Positions 32,172 through 40,803 of a stretch of DNA of 64,000 nucleotides are shown here, piece by piece (position 1 is the first letter of the stretch; each line of letters begins with the position of its first letter). This stretch comes from CAG-917 sp051883555 (lineage in GTDB: Bacteria; Bacillota; Clostridia; Christensenellales; CAG-917): positions 48,933-112,932 of the forward strand of contig JBJETY010000052.1 in the NCBI GenBank assembly GCA_051883555.1, read 5' to 3'. Below the pieces are notes generated by a model that ran no database searches, had not been told where the DNA came from, and saw only the letters and a program-made list of their open reading frames with translations. The position numbers and the translations under genes were made by a program.

Positions 32172-33519
32172 TAAGAACGCCGTTAAAGACGAAAAGGAAA
32201 AAGTCTCGGTAGACGCTCTCGCGACTGACGAAAAATTGCAAGAATCTGAAAAAACTACCGATAAAGAAAAAACGGATAACGTTTCAGAAATCGAAAATGC
32301 GGAAAACGCAGTCGACGGTGAAAGTAAGGTTTCGCTTATGGCAGATGAGAAAGCAAGTGATATTAGCTTAACGGCTGAAAAGCCTGCCGAAAAGACTAAA
32401 AAGGAAAAAGTCAAAGAGATTGTAAAGAAATATTGCAAAAGATATTTCATAGACGCCTTTACGGGAATGTCTCAAGGACTTTTCGTTACGTTGATTGCCG
32501 GTACGATTTTAGCGCAGATTGCTTCATGGTTCGGAGACAATACGTTTGCAAAAACTCTCGGTTATATTGCAAGCATAGCAAAAATGCTGATGGGCGCAGG
32601 TATCGGAGTCGGAATTGCACATAAGTTGGGCGCAAAACCGTTGGTTATGTTTACCGCTGCGGTTTCGGGACTTTTAGGCGCATGGGCAATGCCGCTTATG
32701 AATTATCTTGTCGGCAGTTCGGCGACGTTTGCAGTCACGTTCGGTGCGCCGGGAAATCCGATAGGCAGTTACGTCTTGACGTTATTTACAATAGAAAGCG
32801 CAGGCTTGTATGCGGGCAAAACGAAGCTTGACATAATTTTAGTGCCGCTCGGAATGATGCTTTTAGGTTTTGTCGGAATATTTGTTGCATGGCCGTTTAT
32901 CAAACTTATAGATTTGTTTGCTCAATTAATCGTTATATTGATTAAAGCTGGCGAAGCGGTAAAAATTATTGTAGGAATTATTGTCGCCGTCGTTATGGGA
33001 ATACTTCTCACCATGCCGACGTCGTCTGCTGCTATATGGGTTGCGATTGCAGGCAGCAGCGTTGCTACCGCAAACCCTGACGTATTTGCGATAGCGGGCG
33101 GTGCGGCGGTTGCAGGTTGTGCCGCACATATGGTAGGTTTTGCCGTGACGTCGTTCAGAGAAAACGGAATAAGCGGACTTATCTCACAAGGTATAGGCAC
33201 AAGCATGTTGCAAATTCCTAATATTATGCGCAAACCGATTGTCATGGTTCCGCAGATAGTATCGAGTGCAATTTCAGGATTAATTGCCGTCGTTATGGGA
33301 TTAAGATGTAATGCCGCAGGCGGAGGAATGGGAACGTCAGGTCTTGTAGGAATTTTCGGAGCGATAGAAGCTTCGCAAGGTATAATTCCGGGATGGCAAA
33401 TCGCGCTTGCAATCATTCTTTGTATGTTTGTTATTCCTATCGGCATAGGACTTTTACTTAGCGAAATATTCAGAAAAAAAGGACTTATAAAGCCGGGAGA
33501 TATGGCGCTCGATAAGTAA
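32158..33519 (+). CDS. PTS EIIC-like membrane protein (PTS_EIIC_2 type)
   Basis: A 453-residue protein. About 85 N-terminal residues are charged and low-complexity. A membrane domain of about ten helices follows, with the Gly/Ala-rich pattern GAGIGVGIAHKLGAKP, GAPGNPIGSYVLTLF and AGCAAHMVGFAVTSFREN typical of the stand-alone PTS_EIIC_2 family. No EIIA or EIIB domain is fused or adjacent, so sugar phosphorylation by this protein is unproven. The start is TTG at 32158, chosen for the GGAGG site six bases upstream; it overlaps the previous gene by 14 bases. It is third in the glnN operon, so it may respond to nitrogen status (inference). Confidence 0.72.
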   Translation: MKKADKNAVKDEKEKVSVDALATDEKLQESEKTTDKEKTDNVSEIENAENAVDGESKVSLMADEKASDISLTAEKPAEKTKKEKVKEIVKKYCKRYFIDAFTGMSQGLFVTLIAGTILAQIASWFGDNTFAKTLGYIASIAKMLMGAGIGVGIAHKLGAKPLVMFTAAVSGLLGAWAMPLMNYLVGSSATFAVTFGAPGNPIGSYVLTLFTIESAGLYAGKTKLDIILVPLGMMLLGFVGIFVAWPFIKLIDLFAQLIVILIKAGEAVKIIVGIIVAVVMGILLTMPTSSAAIWVAIAGSSVATANPDVFAIAGGAAVAGCAAHMVGFAVTSFRENGISGLISQGIGTSMLQIPNIMRKPIVMVPQIVSSAISGLIAVVMGLRCNAAGGGMGTSGLVGIFGAIEASQGIIPGWQIALAIILCMFVIPIGIGLLLSEIFRKKGLIKPGDMALDK

Positions 33520-33618
33520 TAAACGCTTAAGAGTAGAATTTTCAGCGATATTTTCTGTTGATAAGCTACCGTGTTGTGCAATAAGCTATCGTCAATTTTT
33601 AATTTAAACTTGTATTAT

Positions 33619-33655
33619 AAAAAGCTTGAAAGATATTTCTTTCAAGCTTTTTTAA
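33619..33655 (+). terminator. Rho-independent terminator of the glnN operon
   Basis: A 15-bp stem, AAAAAGCTTGAAAGA (33619-33633) with its complement (33638-33652), loop TATT, then TT. Confidence 0.9.
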
Positions 33656-33701
33656 TAAAACGTTTTCTGCTATATCAAATTATATAAGACAAAACTTTAT
33701 A

Positions 33702-33920
33702 AACATATATCATATATGGATATATCAAATAAAGTTATACCAAACAAGTTTATCATACAGATATATACCAAATAGAGTTATACCATTTAAGTTATATCAA
33801 ATAGATATATATCAAATAATGTTATACCAAACAAGTTATATCAAATAGATATATATCAAATAAAGCTATACCAAATAAGCTATATCATATAGAGACATAA
33901 CGTATAGCGTATATCATAAA
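33702..33920. repeat. 44-bp tandem repeat with 15-bp sub-repeats
   Basis: Copies anchored on AAGTTATATC or AAGTTTATC/AAGCTATATC start at 33746, 33789, 33833 and 33877, 43-44 bp apart, with partial copies on each side. Each copy is itself built from words such as TATATCAAATA and TATACCAAA. Confidence 0.8.
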
Positions 33921-33998
33921 GAGATATAAAATCTTTAAATTATAATCAAAAGATTATGCTTTAAAGTCAGATTTGAATTTGCAAAACCTTACGTTACT

Positions 33999-34478
33999 TT
34001 ATTTTCTGTTAATATCTTTAATACGGCTGAGAGCGTCTTTAAAAGTTAACCCTAACAGTTTGAAATCGGCTATTATTTTTTCCTGTTGGTCCTTCGGCAA
34101 ACCGTTAACGTAAGTTTCAAAATGGAATTTTCCGAATTGGAACAACTCTTTTAAAGACATAGAGTTCAATTTTTCAAGGCTCACTTGTTTTCCGTTTAAA
34201 GCGGCGATATCTTGCAGAATCAAAAAGGCATTGAGTTTGTTTGAACTGATTTGAAGTTTCTTTGTCAAAAGCTCTCTTTTCTCTGTCGATAAGCTCGTTA
34301 CGGGACAGTTGCGGTTGAAATCCGATTCATAAAACTTTATTAAAGCCGGCGTAACTAAGTCGTAAATTTCACCGTCCGCTTTTGCGACTTTGACGTTTGT
34401 TGCCGATATTGCCGCAATGCTGCAAAGTATAAGCAAGATAACGATTGATACGTTTAAAAAATTTTTTGTTTGAGTCAT
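33999..34478 (-). CDS. Small secreted protein of unknown function
   Basis: A 159-residue protein with a clear signal peptide: MTQTKNFLNVSIVILLILC, then an Ala/Ser stretch and a KVAKADG cleavage-like site near residue 34. There is no lipobox Cys, so it is secreted or tethered uncleaved. The mature part is mostly helical, Leu/Lys-rich, with a single Cys. I recognise no family. The ATG at 34478 gives a normal signal peptide. A TTG 36 bases upstream also opens the frame, and neither has a clear ribosome site, so the start is uncertain. Confidence 0.55.
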   Translation of the reverse strand: MTQTKNFLNVSIVILLILCSIAAISATNVKVAKADGEIYDLVTPALIKFYESDFNRNCPVTSLSTEKRELLTKKLQISSNKLNAFLILQDIAALNGKQVSLEKLNSMSLKELFQFGKFHFETYVNGLPKDQQEKIIADFKLLGLTFKDALSRIKDINRK

Positions 34479-34649
34479 GATTTTAGTTTTTTGGATTGAA
34501 TGAAAAATATTCAAAAAATAACGTTTTATATTGCTTTTTAGGAAAAATTTTGATATAATACATCAAGTTATGAGAAAGTAACTCATTTTTTTTATACTCT
34601 TATGTCGCAAAACTATACCTTAGACGGCACAAAACGATAAAAATTTTCC

Positions 34650-34678
34650 TTGACGAGCGTGTAAATTTGGGGTATAGT
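34650..34678 (+). promoter_or_regulatory. Promoter of the amaP-like-greA-lysS operon
   Basis: TTGACG (34650-34655), 17-bp spacer, TATAGT (34673-34678), about 25 bases before the ATG. Confidence 0.8.
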
Positions 34679-34702
34679 TAGTGGCACAATCAGGAGGCGG
34701 AT

Positions 34703-35335
34703 ATGAGGAAAAAAATCTTTGATAAGGTTTTATCTGTAGCAAGTATGATAATCGGGGTTATCTTTATTATCGTTTTACTTGTAACAATCTTTAACGGTTT
34801 CGAACCGGAAGTGTTTAACAACGACTTGGTAAAAGGTTTGTTTGTGGCTCTTGGCGTGGTTTACCTTGCAATGTCGGTAGGGGCGTTGATTTATACGTTC
34901 AGCGATAACGACGCAGTAAGAGAAATCGTAATCAACAGCAATAAAGTAAGCAGCACTAAGTTGAGTGCCGCTGTCATCAAAAAGATGGTAAGAAAAAACG
35001 TTAAGACGGTTGAAGGCGTAAAATGCCAGAAAATCAGTCTTATACTTACCGAGTACGGCGTAAAACTTAAATTAGGAATCAAGATTTCCAGCGGTAACGT
35101 TCAGGAGAAGAGCGTTTATTTGAAATGCCTTATAGAGGAGGCTTTCTACAATGCTCTCGGATATAAATTCTATGCAATAGATTTCAAAATCAGTTCGATG
35201 AAAATCGAAGGCGTACAGGCCGACGACGAATTAAAGAACAAAGCAAAGAAAGAGTACGAAGAGCTTTCGACAAAACCGACCGAAGAGCCGAAAGAAGTCG
35301 AAGAAACCGAACAAACCGTGCAGAGTGAAGAATAA
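34703..35335 (+). CDS. AmaP-like membrane protein with Asp23-type domain
   Basis: A 210-residue protein. Two N-terminal membrane helices (about residues 10-30 and 44-66) are followed by a domain of about 100 residues with the Asp23/Gls24-like pattern: VINSNKVSSTKLSAAVIKKMV, then VEGVKCQKISLILTEYGVKLKLGI. The last 30 residues are acidic. AmaP proteins anchor the alkaline-shock protein Asp23 to the membrane in staphylococci; no asp23 gene is adjacent, so partner and role are inferred. CAGGAGG precedes the ATG. It is co-transcribed with greA and lysS. Confidence 0.65.
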   Translation: MRKKIFDKVLSVASMIIGVIFIIVLLVTIFNGFEPEVFNNDLVKGLFVALGVVYLAMSVGALIYTFSDNDAVREIVINSNKVSSTKLSAAVIKKMVRKNVKTVEGVKCQKISLILTEYGVKLKLGIKISSGNVQEKSVYLKCLIEEAFYNALGYKFYAIDFKISSMKIEGVQADDELKNKAKKEYEELSTKPTEEPKEVEETEQTVQSEE

Positions 35336-35358
35336 AATAATCCGTAAGGAGATAAAAA

Positions 35359-35826
35359 ATGAAAGAAGTTTACGTTACAAAGTCGGGGCTTGAAGAATTA
35401 AAAACCAGACTTGAGGACCTTAAAAGTAATAAAAGATTGGAAGTGGCCGCAAAGATAAAATTTGCCAGAGAACTCGGAGATTTGTCCGAAAACGCCGAAT
35501 ATGCGGCGGCAAAGGAAGAACAAGGTTTTTTGGAACAGGAAATAAGAGAACTTGAAGAAAAAGTTCTGCATGCAGTTATTATTGAAGAATCCAAAGATAA
35601 AAATGCCGTTGCTATCGGAAGTACCGTTAAAGTGCTTGACGTTGAATTCGGTGACGAAGAAGAATATACAATCGTAGGAACGACCGAAGCAGATATCGCA
35701 AGCGGCAAGATTAGCAACGAATCTCCTCTTGCCGTTGCTCTTTTAGGAAAGAAAAAAGGCGACAAAGCCGAGGTTACCACGCCTAACGGCAGCGTAGTCG
35801 AATACGAAATAAAAGAAATTAAATAA
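35359..35826 (+). CDS. greA: Transcription elongation factor GreA
   Basis: A 155-residue GreA. The N-terminal coiled coil enters the RNA polymerase secondary channel and promotes cleavage of backtracked RNA. The tip motif ARELGDLSENAEYAAAKEEQ (about residues 36-55) with the acidic Asp/Glu pair is intact. The C-terminal FKBP-like domain contains SPLAVALLGKKKGD. Length is normal. AAGGAG precedes the ATG. It lies between the AmaP-like gene and lysS, as the greA-lysS pairing does in many Bacillota. Confidence 0.97.
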   Translation: MKEVYVTKSGLEELKTRLEDLKSNKRLEVAAKIKFARELGDLSENAEYAAAKEEQGFLEQEIRELEEKVLHAVIIEESKDKNAVAIGSTVKVLDVEFGDEEEYTIVGTTEADIASGKISNESPLAVALLGKKKGDKAEVTTPNGSVVEYEIKEIK

Positions 35827-35835
35827 CGGAGTTTT

Positions 35836-37323
35836 ATGGGCGAACAAAAGGAAATGACGGAAGCTCAGGAATTCGAGCTCGCAAAGGTCAGAAGAAATAA
35901 ATTAAGCGAACTTGTTGCAAACGGCAAAGACCCGTTTGAAATTGTGCGTTACGACAGAACGAACGTGACCACGGATATTATCGGCAACGCAACCGCTTTT
36001 GAAGGAAAGCAGGTGAAACTTGCAGGCAGACTTATGGCTAAACGCATAATGGGCAAGGCAAGTTTCGGCCATATTATGGACGGATTCGGTAAGATTCAGG
36101 GATATTTTTCAAGAGACGCACAAGGCGAAGAAAACTATGCCGAATTTAAAAAATACGACATCGGCGATATAATCGGTATGGAAGGCGAGGTGTTCGTTAC
36201 GCATACCGGTGAAACTTCGGTAAAAGTTACGAAAAGCATTTTGCTTTCAAAATCTTTATTGCCGTTGCCTGAAAAATATCACGGACTTAAAGACAACGAT
36301 TTGCGTTATAGAAAGCGTTACGTCGATTTGATTGCAAATCCCGAGGTAAAAGAGACGTTTATAAAAAGGTCTAAGATTGTGTCGGCGGTCAGGGAAGTGC
36401 TTGACGGCGAAGGATATCTTGAAGTTGAAACGCCTATACTTAATACTCTTCCGGGCGGTGCAAACGCAAGACCTTTCGTCACGCATCATAATACGCTTGA
36501 CCTTGATATGTATATGCGTATAGCGCCTGAACTTTATTTGAAAATGCTTGTAGTAGGCGGTTTTGAGAAAGTTTACGAGATGGGCAGACTTTTCCGTAAC
36601 GAGGGTATGGACACAAAACACAACCCGGAATTTACTACCGTAGAGCTTTATTCGGCATATCAGGATTATCACGATATGATGGATATTTGCGAAAAGATTT
36701 TCATTCATTGTGCAATGAAAGTTTGCGGAACTACCGAAATAAGTTATCAGGGTACGCCGCTTTCGCTCAAAGCGCCTTGGAAGAGAATGACGATGTGCGA
36801 AGCTGTAAAAGAATTTACTGGGCTTGACTTCGAAAACGAAGAACTGTCGGAAATTATAAAGAAAGCTAAAACGATGGGCATCGAACTTGATAACGATATT
36901 TCATGGGGTAAAGCGTTGGCGGAAGTCTTTGACCAGAAAGTGGAAGAAAAGCTTATTCAACCTACGTTTATATATGATTATCCTGTCGAAATTTCTCCGC
37001 TTGCCAAAAAGAAGCCTACGGATAAACGTTTAACCGAAAGATTTGAAGTGTTTATGACCGCAAGAGAGATGGGCAACGCTTTCAGCGAGCTTAACGACCC
37101 TATAGACCAGAAAGAAAGATTTGAAAGACAGATGGCGCAAAGAGAAAAGGGCGACGACGAAGCGCAGGTTATGAACGACGATTTCGTCAATGCGCTTGAA
37201 TACGGACTTCCTCCTACGGGCGGATTGGGTATCGGCATTGACAGACTTGTTATGCTTTTGACGGATAGCGCTTCGATTCGCGACGTATTGTTATTTCCGA
37301 CGATGAAACCGCTTGATAAGTAA
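35836..37323 (+). CDS. lysS: Lysyl-tRNA synthetase, class II
   Basis: A 495-residue class II LysRS. The OB-fold anticodon domain (about residues 55-165) contains GRLMAKRIMGKASFGHIMD (part of the family signature). The catalytic domain has motif 2 FRNEGMDTKHNPEFTTVELY (about 254-273) and motif 3 GLPPTGGLGIGIDRLVMLL (about 455-473), both intact. It charges tRNA-Lys. The ATG is nine bases after the greA stop, with CGGAG in between. A bidirectional terminator follows at 37395. Confidence 0.98.
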   Translation: MGEQKEMTEAQEFELAKVRRNKLSELVANGKDPFEIVRYDRTNVTTDIIGNATAFEGKQVKLAGRLMAKRIMGKASFGHIMDGFGKIQGYFSRDAQGEENYAEFKKYDIGDIIGMEGEVFVTHTGETSVKVTKSILLSKSLLPLPEKYHGLKDNDLRYRKRYVDLIANPEVKETFIKRSKIVSAVREVLDGEGYLEVETPILNTLPGGANARPFVTHHNTLDLDMYMRIAPELYLKMLVVGGFEKVYEMGRLFRNEGMDTKHNPEFTTVELYSAYQDYHDMMDICEKIFIHCAMKVCGTTEISYQGTPLSLKAPWKRMTMCEAVKEFTGLDFENEELSEIIKKAKTMGIELDNDISWGKALAEVFDQKVEEKLIQPTFIYDYPVEISPLAKKKPTDKRLTERFEVFMTAREMGNAFSELNDPIDQKERFERQMAQREKGDDEAQVMNDDFVNALEYGLPPTGGLGIGIDRLVMLLTDSASIRDVLLFPTMKPLDK

Positions 37324-37394
37324 GCGGCGCAGAAAGGGCGACTCTCAGTCGTTATGGCAATGTGAACTCACTTAAAAAAATTTAGTGTTGAAAT

Positions 37395-37426
37395 AAATAA
37401 GCAGGCTTTATGCCTGCTTATTTTTG
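37395..37426. terminator. Bidirectional terminator between lysS and the M1-like gene
   Basis: A 12-bp stem, AAATAAGCAGGC (37395-37406) with GCCTGCTTATTT (37412-37423), flanked by T on the right. On the minus strand it follows directly after the stop at 37428. Confidence 0.88.
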
Positions 37427-37427
37427 T

Positions 37428-38885
37428 TTAAAGTTTTACCGTGCCGTTTAGCCATGCGTCGATAGATTTTTCCGCTTGTTTTGAATATTTGTTTATTGAT
37501 TTTTTCAAACAGGATATATCGGAAATTTTATAAGCGTTTTCTTTGTAATAATGCTGCATGGCCTTATTGAATTTTTTCTCTCCAATAATTTCATAAAGAC
37601 AATTTATCGTCAACGCGCCTTTATCGTATGCGGTGATAACGTATTCGCTTTGAGACGAAAACTTGTCGAGAGATTTAGTCATAACGCCGTCGAACGGAAC
37701 GCCTTTACTTGTAAGATATTCGTTAAAAGTCTGGTAGTTTGTTTTGTGCGATTGAATAAGCGTAGCAAACGTTTCGTCGTCACCTTGCAAACGATAAAAA
37801 TACGCGGTTGAAAATTCAGTCATTCCTTCGTCAAGATACGCGTTTTCATATTGGTCGGAGCCCACTACGCCGTACCACCATTGGTGCGCCGTCTCGTGTA
37901 TTACGGTTAGTTCTCTGTCTTTTGCGGACATTTTATCGGTTATTAAAATAAGCGAGGTATATTCCATGCCTCTGTGGACGAACGGCGTTTCGCAAACGGT
38001 AAAAGTCGAATACGGATATTTGCCGAACGTTTTTGAAAACGTCGAGATAGCATCCGACGCTATATTTAACGTTTTATCGGGCGTTTCGTCGGACAGATAT
38101 TGATATATTACGGAGACACCGTCTTTTTCGGAAGAAAGAGTTTTAAACTCTTTTGAAAAAACGATACCGAAATCGCGCGTTTTTTCTGCAATAATTTCAT
38201 AAGTGGTTTTTCCGTTTTCATCGCTGCTTATATCGGTTATTCTGCCCGAAGAAGCGATTTTAGTATCCTCATCAGGCATCGTCGCGTTGACGTAAAAGTC
38301 GGAAATTTCCGAGCAGAAAGGGTCGCCGTATGCCGAATAATCGTGCGTTATAAATTCGCCGTCTTTTAAAGGACAAATCTGCGGATAGAAATTGCAGAGG
38401 TTCACGCTAAGCGGAGTTTTGCCAAGTCTTCCCGTGCAATCGGGAATGGTTATGTCAAATTCAAGAGATACGTTTATGCTTTTTCCGCTTTCGAGCGGCG
38501 GAATCTTAAAGGTGAGAAGCGTGTTGTCAACGGAAAAATCTATATCCGTTTTATCCGCTTTTACGCTTGTCACGGTTATTCCGCCATAGCTCAGCCCGTT
38601 ATAATAAGCGGCGCCCGTAACTTCTTTAGTGAACGCATGATTTCCTTCTGCATACGCGTTTGCGTGAAGAGCCATAACTATTTCGGAAATAACCGAATTG
38701 CCGTTGTTGAAATAGCATATGTTTTCCGTTGCGGAAATTTTATTTACGCCGTCGTAAGATAGGTTTATTTCGTAGATGGGCGAAACGGAGACTTTTTCGG
38801 CGTCGGAATTGCATGCCGTAAGAGCGGCAAGCGACAGACAAAATAAGACGCACAATAACAATAAACGTAAATTTCTATTTTTCAT
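37428..38885 (-). CDS. Lipoprotein metallopeptidase, M1 aminopeptidase family
   Basis: A 485-residue lipoprotein: signal peptide and lipobox LTAC (about residues 22-25). The catalytic domain carries HETAHQWWYGVVGSDQYENA, with HExxH at about 331-335 and the third zinc ligand Glu in LDEGMTEF 19 residues later. The exopeptidase GxMEN motif appears as RGMEYTS, so the Asn is replaced by Tyr, which may alter N-terminus recognition. The N-terminal half is beta-rich like M1 proteins. It would trim peptides on the outer surface of the membrane. It is co-directional with the PRC-barrel gene, 16 bases behind it. Confidence 0.85.
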   Translation of the reverse strand: MKNRNLRLLLLCVLFCLSLAALTACNSDAEKVSVSPIYEINLSYDGVNKISATENICYFNNGNSVISEIVMALHANAYAEGNHAFTKEVTGAAYYNGLSYGGITVTSVKADKTDIDFSVDNTLLTFKIPPLESGKSINVSLEFDITIPDCTGRLGKTPLSVNLCNFYPQICPLKDGEFITHDYSAYGDPFCSEISDFYVNATMPDEDTKIASSGRITDISSDENGKTTYEIIAEKTRDFGIVFSKEFKTLSSEKDGVSVIYQYLSDETPDKTLNIASDAISTFSKTFGKYPYSTFTVCETPFVHRGMEYTSLILITDKMSAKDRELTVIHETAHQWWYGVVGSDQYENAYLDEGMTEFSTAYFYRLQGDDETFATLIQSHKTNYQTFNEYLTSKGVPFDGVMTKSLDKFSSQSEYVITAYDKGALTINCLYEIIGEKKFNKAMQHYYKENAYKISDISCLKKSINKYSKQAEKSIDAWLNGTVKL

Positions 38886-38901
38886 TTTTCACCTTAAAAT
38901 T

Positions 38902-39675
38902 TTAACTGACAGAACAGGTAGTCAGCTCAATCAACTTTCCGTAGCGTCTTGCTTTTTCTACGACTTCCGGCGTTACGGTTGAGTTTGCCGCTATTATCAA
39001 TTCGCCGCTGAAAGAAAAGATATTGGTTTTGACGATACGCCCGAGCAAGAAATGATAATCGGTTATAATTCGCAAAGGATTGTTTTCCGCTTCGTTGTCG
39101 TATGCAGAATAAGAATTATTGTCGTTATACGAGTCGGTTGGTTTTAAATCGTCGGATTTATCGGCTAAATTAGTTTCTTTAACAGAAGCAAGCGGTTTTT
39201 CGTCCATAATAAAAACCTGTCTGTTATCAACCGTTTTTATTTTTTTCGGCGTTGATTTTGCGATTTTAACTTCCGTTGCGCCTTGGACTATAATATAGTT
39301 TTTTCCTGCTCTTAAAATATTTTTTGCGTCAATGGGGCTGTTAAATATTAAAGTTTTTAAGGAATCGCCGTCGAACTCTAAGTCGGTCAGACGGCCTATA
39401 CGCTTGCCGTCGGTTGTGATTCCGAAAGTAGGGAAAATCGCAAAGCAATTTTTTTTGACGCTTTCGCTTACCGTTGTGAGACATAAGTCGTTTTTAAAAA
39501 CTATGCAGTCGGTTGCGGCGATAATTTTATCCGCCTTGATAAAATTAAGAGGGGCCGCATCGTCCAAAATAAGATATTTAAGTTTAAGCGTTTTTTTATC
39601 GATCAGTAAACCTGTGATTATGCCAAGCGACCTTGCTTCAAAAAGGCTTATCGCTTCTTTATCAATAAAATTCAT
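38902..39675 (-). CDS. PRC-barrel-domain protein
   Basis: A 257-residue soluble protein. The N-terminal 80 residues (SLGIITGLLIDKKTLKLKYL) and the next 80 (GITTDGKRIGRLTDLEFDGD) look like two PRC-barrel folds. The C-terminal 55 residues include a third similar strand set (HFLLGRIVKTNIFSFSGELI). A low-complexity Asp/Asn/Ser linker lies at about 165-195. PRC barrels serve in RNA processing (RimM) and in photosynthetic and sporulation (YlmC/YmxH) proteins; no specific role can be assigned. GGGAGGAG before the ATG is a very strong ribosome site. It precedes the M1-like gene in the same operon. Confidence 0.7.
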   Translation of the reverse strand: MNFIDKEAISLFEARSLGIITGLLIDKKTLKLKYLILDDAAPLNFIKADKIIAATDCIVFKNDLCLTTVSESVKKNCFAIFPTFGITTDGKRIGRLTDLEFDGDSLKTLIFNSPIDAKNILRAGKNYIIVQGATEVKIAKSTPKKIKTVDNRQVFIMDEKPLASVKETNLADKSDDLKPTDSYNDNNSYSAYDNEAENNPLRIITDYHFLLGRIVKTNIFSFSGELIIAANSTVTPEVVEKARRYGKLIELTTCSVS

Positions 39676-39856
39676 ATACTCCTCCCGTAAATTCTATTTA
39701 AAACTTAATAAGGATATGATAAATTTGCATTCAAATTTGAAATGCGAAATTTATCTCAGACGAATATGCCGTTTGAAACGAAGACAAAATCAAAAACCGT
39801 TGTTTAACGGAAATAATGAAACGGCGGAATAAAAACAGTTTAAATTTATGATTATA

Positions 39857-39892
39857 ACGAGTAGCAAATTTTGTACGAGTAGCGAATTTCGT
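39857..39892. repeat. 18-bp tandem duplication
   Basis: ACGAGTAGCAAATTTTGT (39857-39874) is followed by ACGAGTAGCGAATTTCGT (39875-39892). Confidence 0.75.
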
Positions 39893-40033
39893 GGATAAGT
39901 ATGATTTAAACGGCGCTTGATAAAAAGAGAAAAGACAGAGCAAAATCAAATTAAAATAAATTACAAATGCGGAAGGGCTGAAATTTCGTAATTTTTAGAA
40001 TATTAACCGAAAAATGCGAATATATTATAGCAG

Positions 40034-40077
40034 TTGTGCACAGTTATGCACAATAATGTGGATAAGTCGGTGTATAA
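40034..40077. promoter_or_regulatory. Cluster of four DnaA-box-like 9-mers
   Basis: On the plus strand TTGTGCACA (40034-40042) and TTATGCACA (40044-40052). On the minus strand TTATCCACA, a perfect box (40065-40057), and TTATACACC (40077-40069). Starts are 10-13 bp apart, roughly one helical turn. The cluster ends about 50 bases before cwlD. It could be a DnaA-titration or DnaA-regulated promoter site (inference). Confidence 0.6.
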
Positions 40078-40125
40078 CTTTGCATATTCATACAAATATA
40101 CAAAAATCGACATAGGGAGAACGGT

Positions 40126-40803
40126 TTGGTTGTAATAAAATTAAAAAAAGTAATATATGTATTGCTTATAATAGCTGTTTTTGTATTTCTTGTCGTAGGC
40201 GTACCTGCAATAGTTACGGCGGCTTCACCTGCTCCCGAATTCGTCGTTGTGCTTGACGCAGGGCACGGTGGCATCGACGGCGGAGTAGTAGGAGTAAACA
40301 GCGGTATATGCGAGCGTGAAATAAATATGATAATAACTTATAAGGTTAAAGCGTTGCTGGAAAAGAGAGGCGTAAGCGTTGCTTTGACCCGTGACAGCGG
40401 ACTTGGGGCGGAGCCGACAATAACGAAGAAACAGGAAGACATGCGTCAGAGAAAGGAAAAAATTCTGAAAGCCGCGCCAAATCTTGTAGTCAGCATTCAC
40501 CAGAATAGATACAGTTCTCCGAACAGACGAGGCGCTCAAGCGTTTTTTTGGGGAGACAAAACTCTGGCAGATACTTTGCAATTTGAGTTGAACGAAAAAA
40601 TAAACGTGCCTAATCAGGGGAGAGAATATTCGGCGTTGAAAGGCGACTATTATATTTTGCAGTGTACGGATTATCCTTCGGCGCTTGTCGAATGCGGTTT
40701 TTTATCCAGTCCGCTCGACGAAGCACTTCTTATAACAGACGAGTATCAAAATAAAATGGCAGATTGTATATGCGCGGGAATTATGAATTTTCTTATGGCA
40801 TAA
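40126..40803 (+). CDS. cwlD: N-acetylmuramoyl-L-alanine amidase, CwlD-like
   Basis: A 225-residue zinc amidase (Amidase_3 fold) with an N-terminal membrane anchor or signal helix (about residues 9-33). The metal and catalytic residues are visible: DAGHGGIDGG (first His, about 44-53), the Glu in ICEREINM (about 65), SIHQN (second His, about 124-128) and ALVECGF (catalytic Glu, about 190). Size and anchor match CwlD, which with PdaA makes muramic-delta-lactam in spore cortex; vegetative amidases of this fold are alternatives. The start is TTG at 40126 with GGGAG seven bases before it. Confidence 0.82.
   Translation: MVVIKLKKVIYVLLIIAVFVFLVVGVPAIVTAASPAPEFVVVLDAGHGGIDGGVVGVNSGICEREINMIITYKVKALLEKRGVSVALTRDSGLGAEPTITKKQEDMRQRKEKILKAAPNLVVSIHQNRYSSPNRRGAQAFFWGDKTLADTLQFELNEKINVPNQGREYSALKGDYYILQCTDYPSALVECGFLSSPLDEALLITDEYQNKMADCICAGIMNFLMA

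Larger units (their letters stand above)
39676..40125. other. Intergenic gap with tandem repeat and DnaA-box cluster
   Basis: The gap separates divergent genes. It contains an 18-bp tandem duplication (39857-39892), a near-DnaA 9-mer at 39890-39898 and the box cluster at 40034-40077. No gene is seen. Confidence 0.6.

Noticed and set aside
33702..33920. CRISPR array
   Set aside because: Copies are directly adjacent with no unique spacers, the units are imperfect and AT-rich, and no cas genes are nearby. The same applies to the 38-bp array at 49058.
34531..34593. Tiny transcript: TATAAT at 34554 followed by an ATGAG/CTCAT hairpin with T8
   Set aside because: The -35 (TTGCTT) is poor and the product would be about 30 nt. 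I could not support an RNA gene from this.
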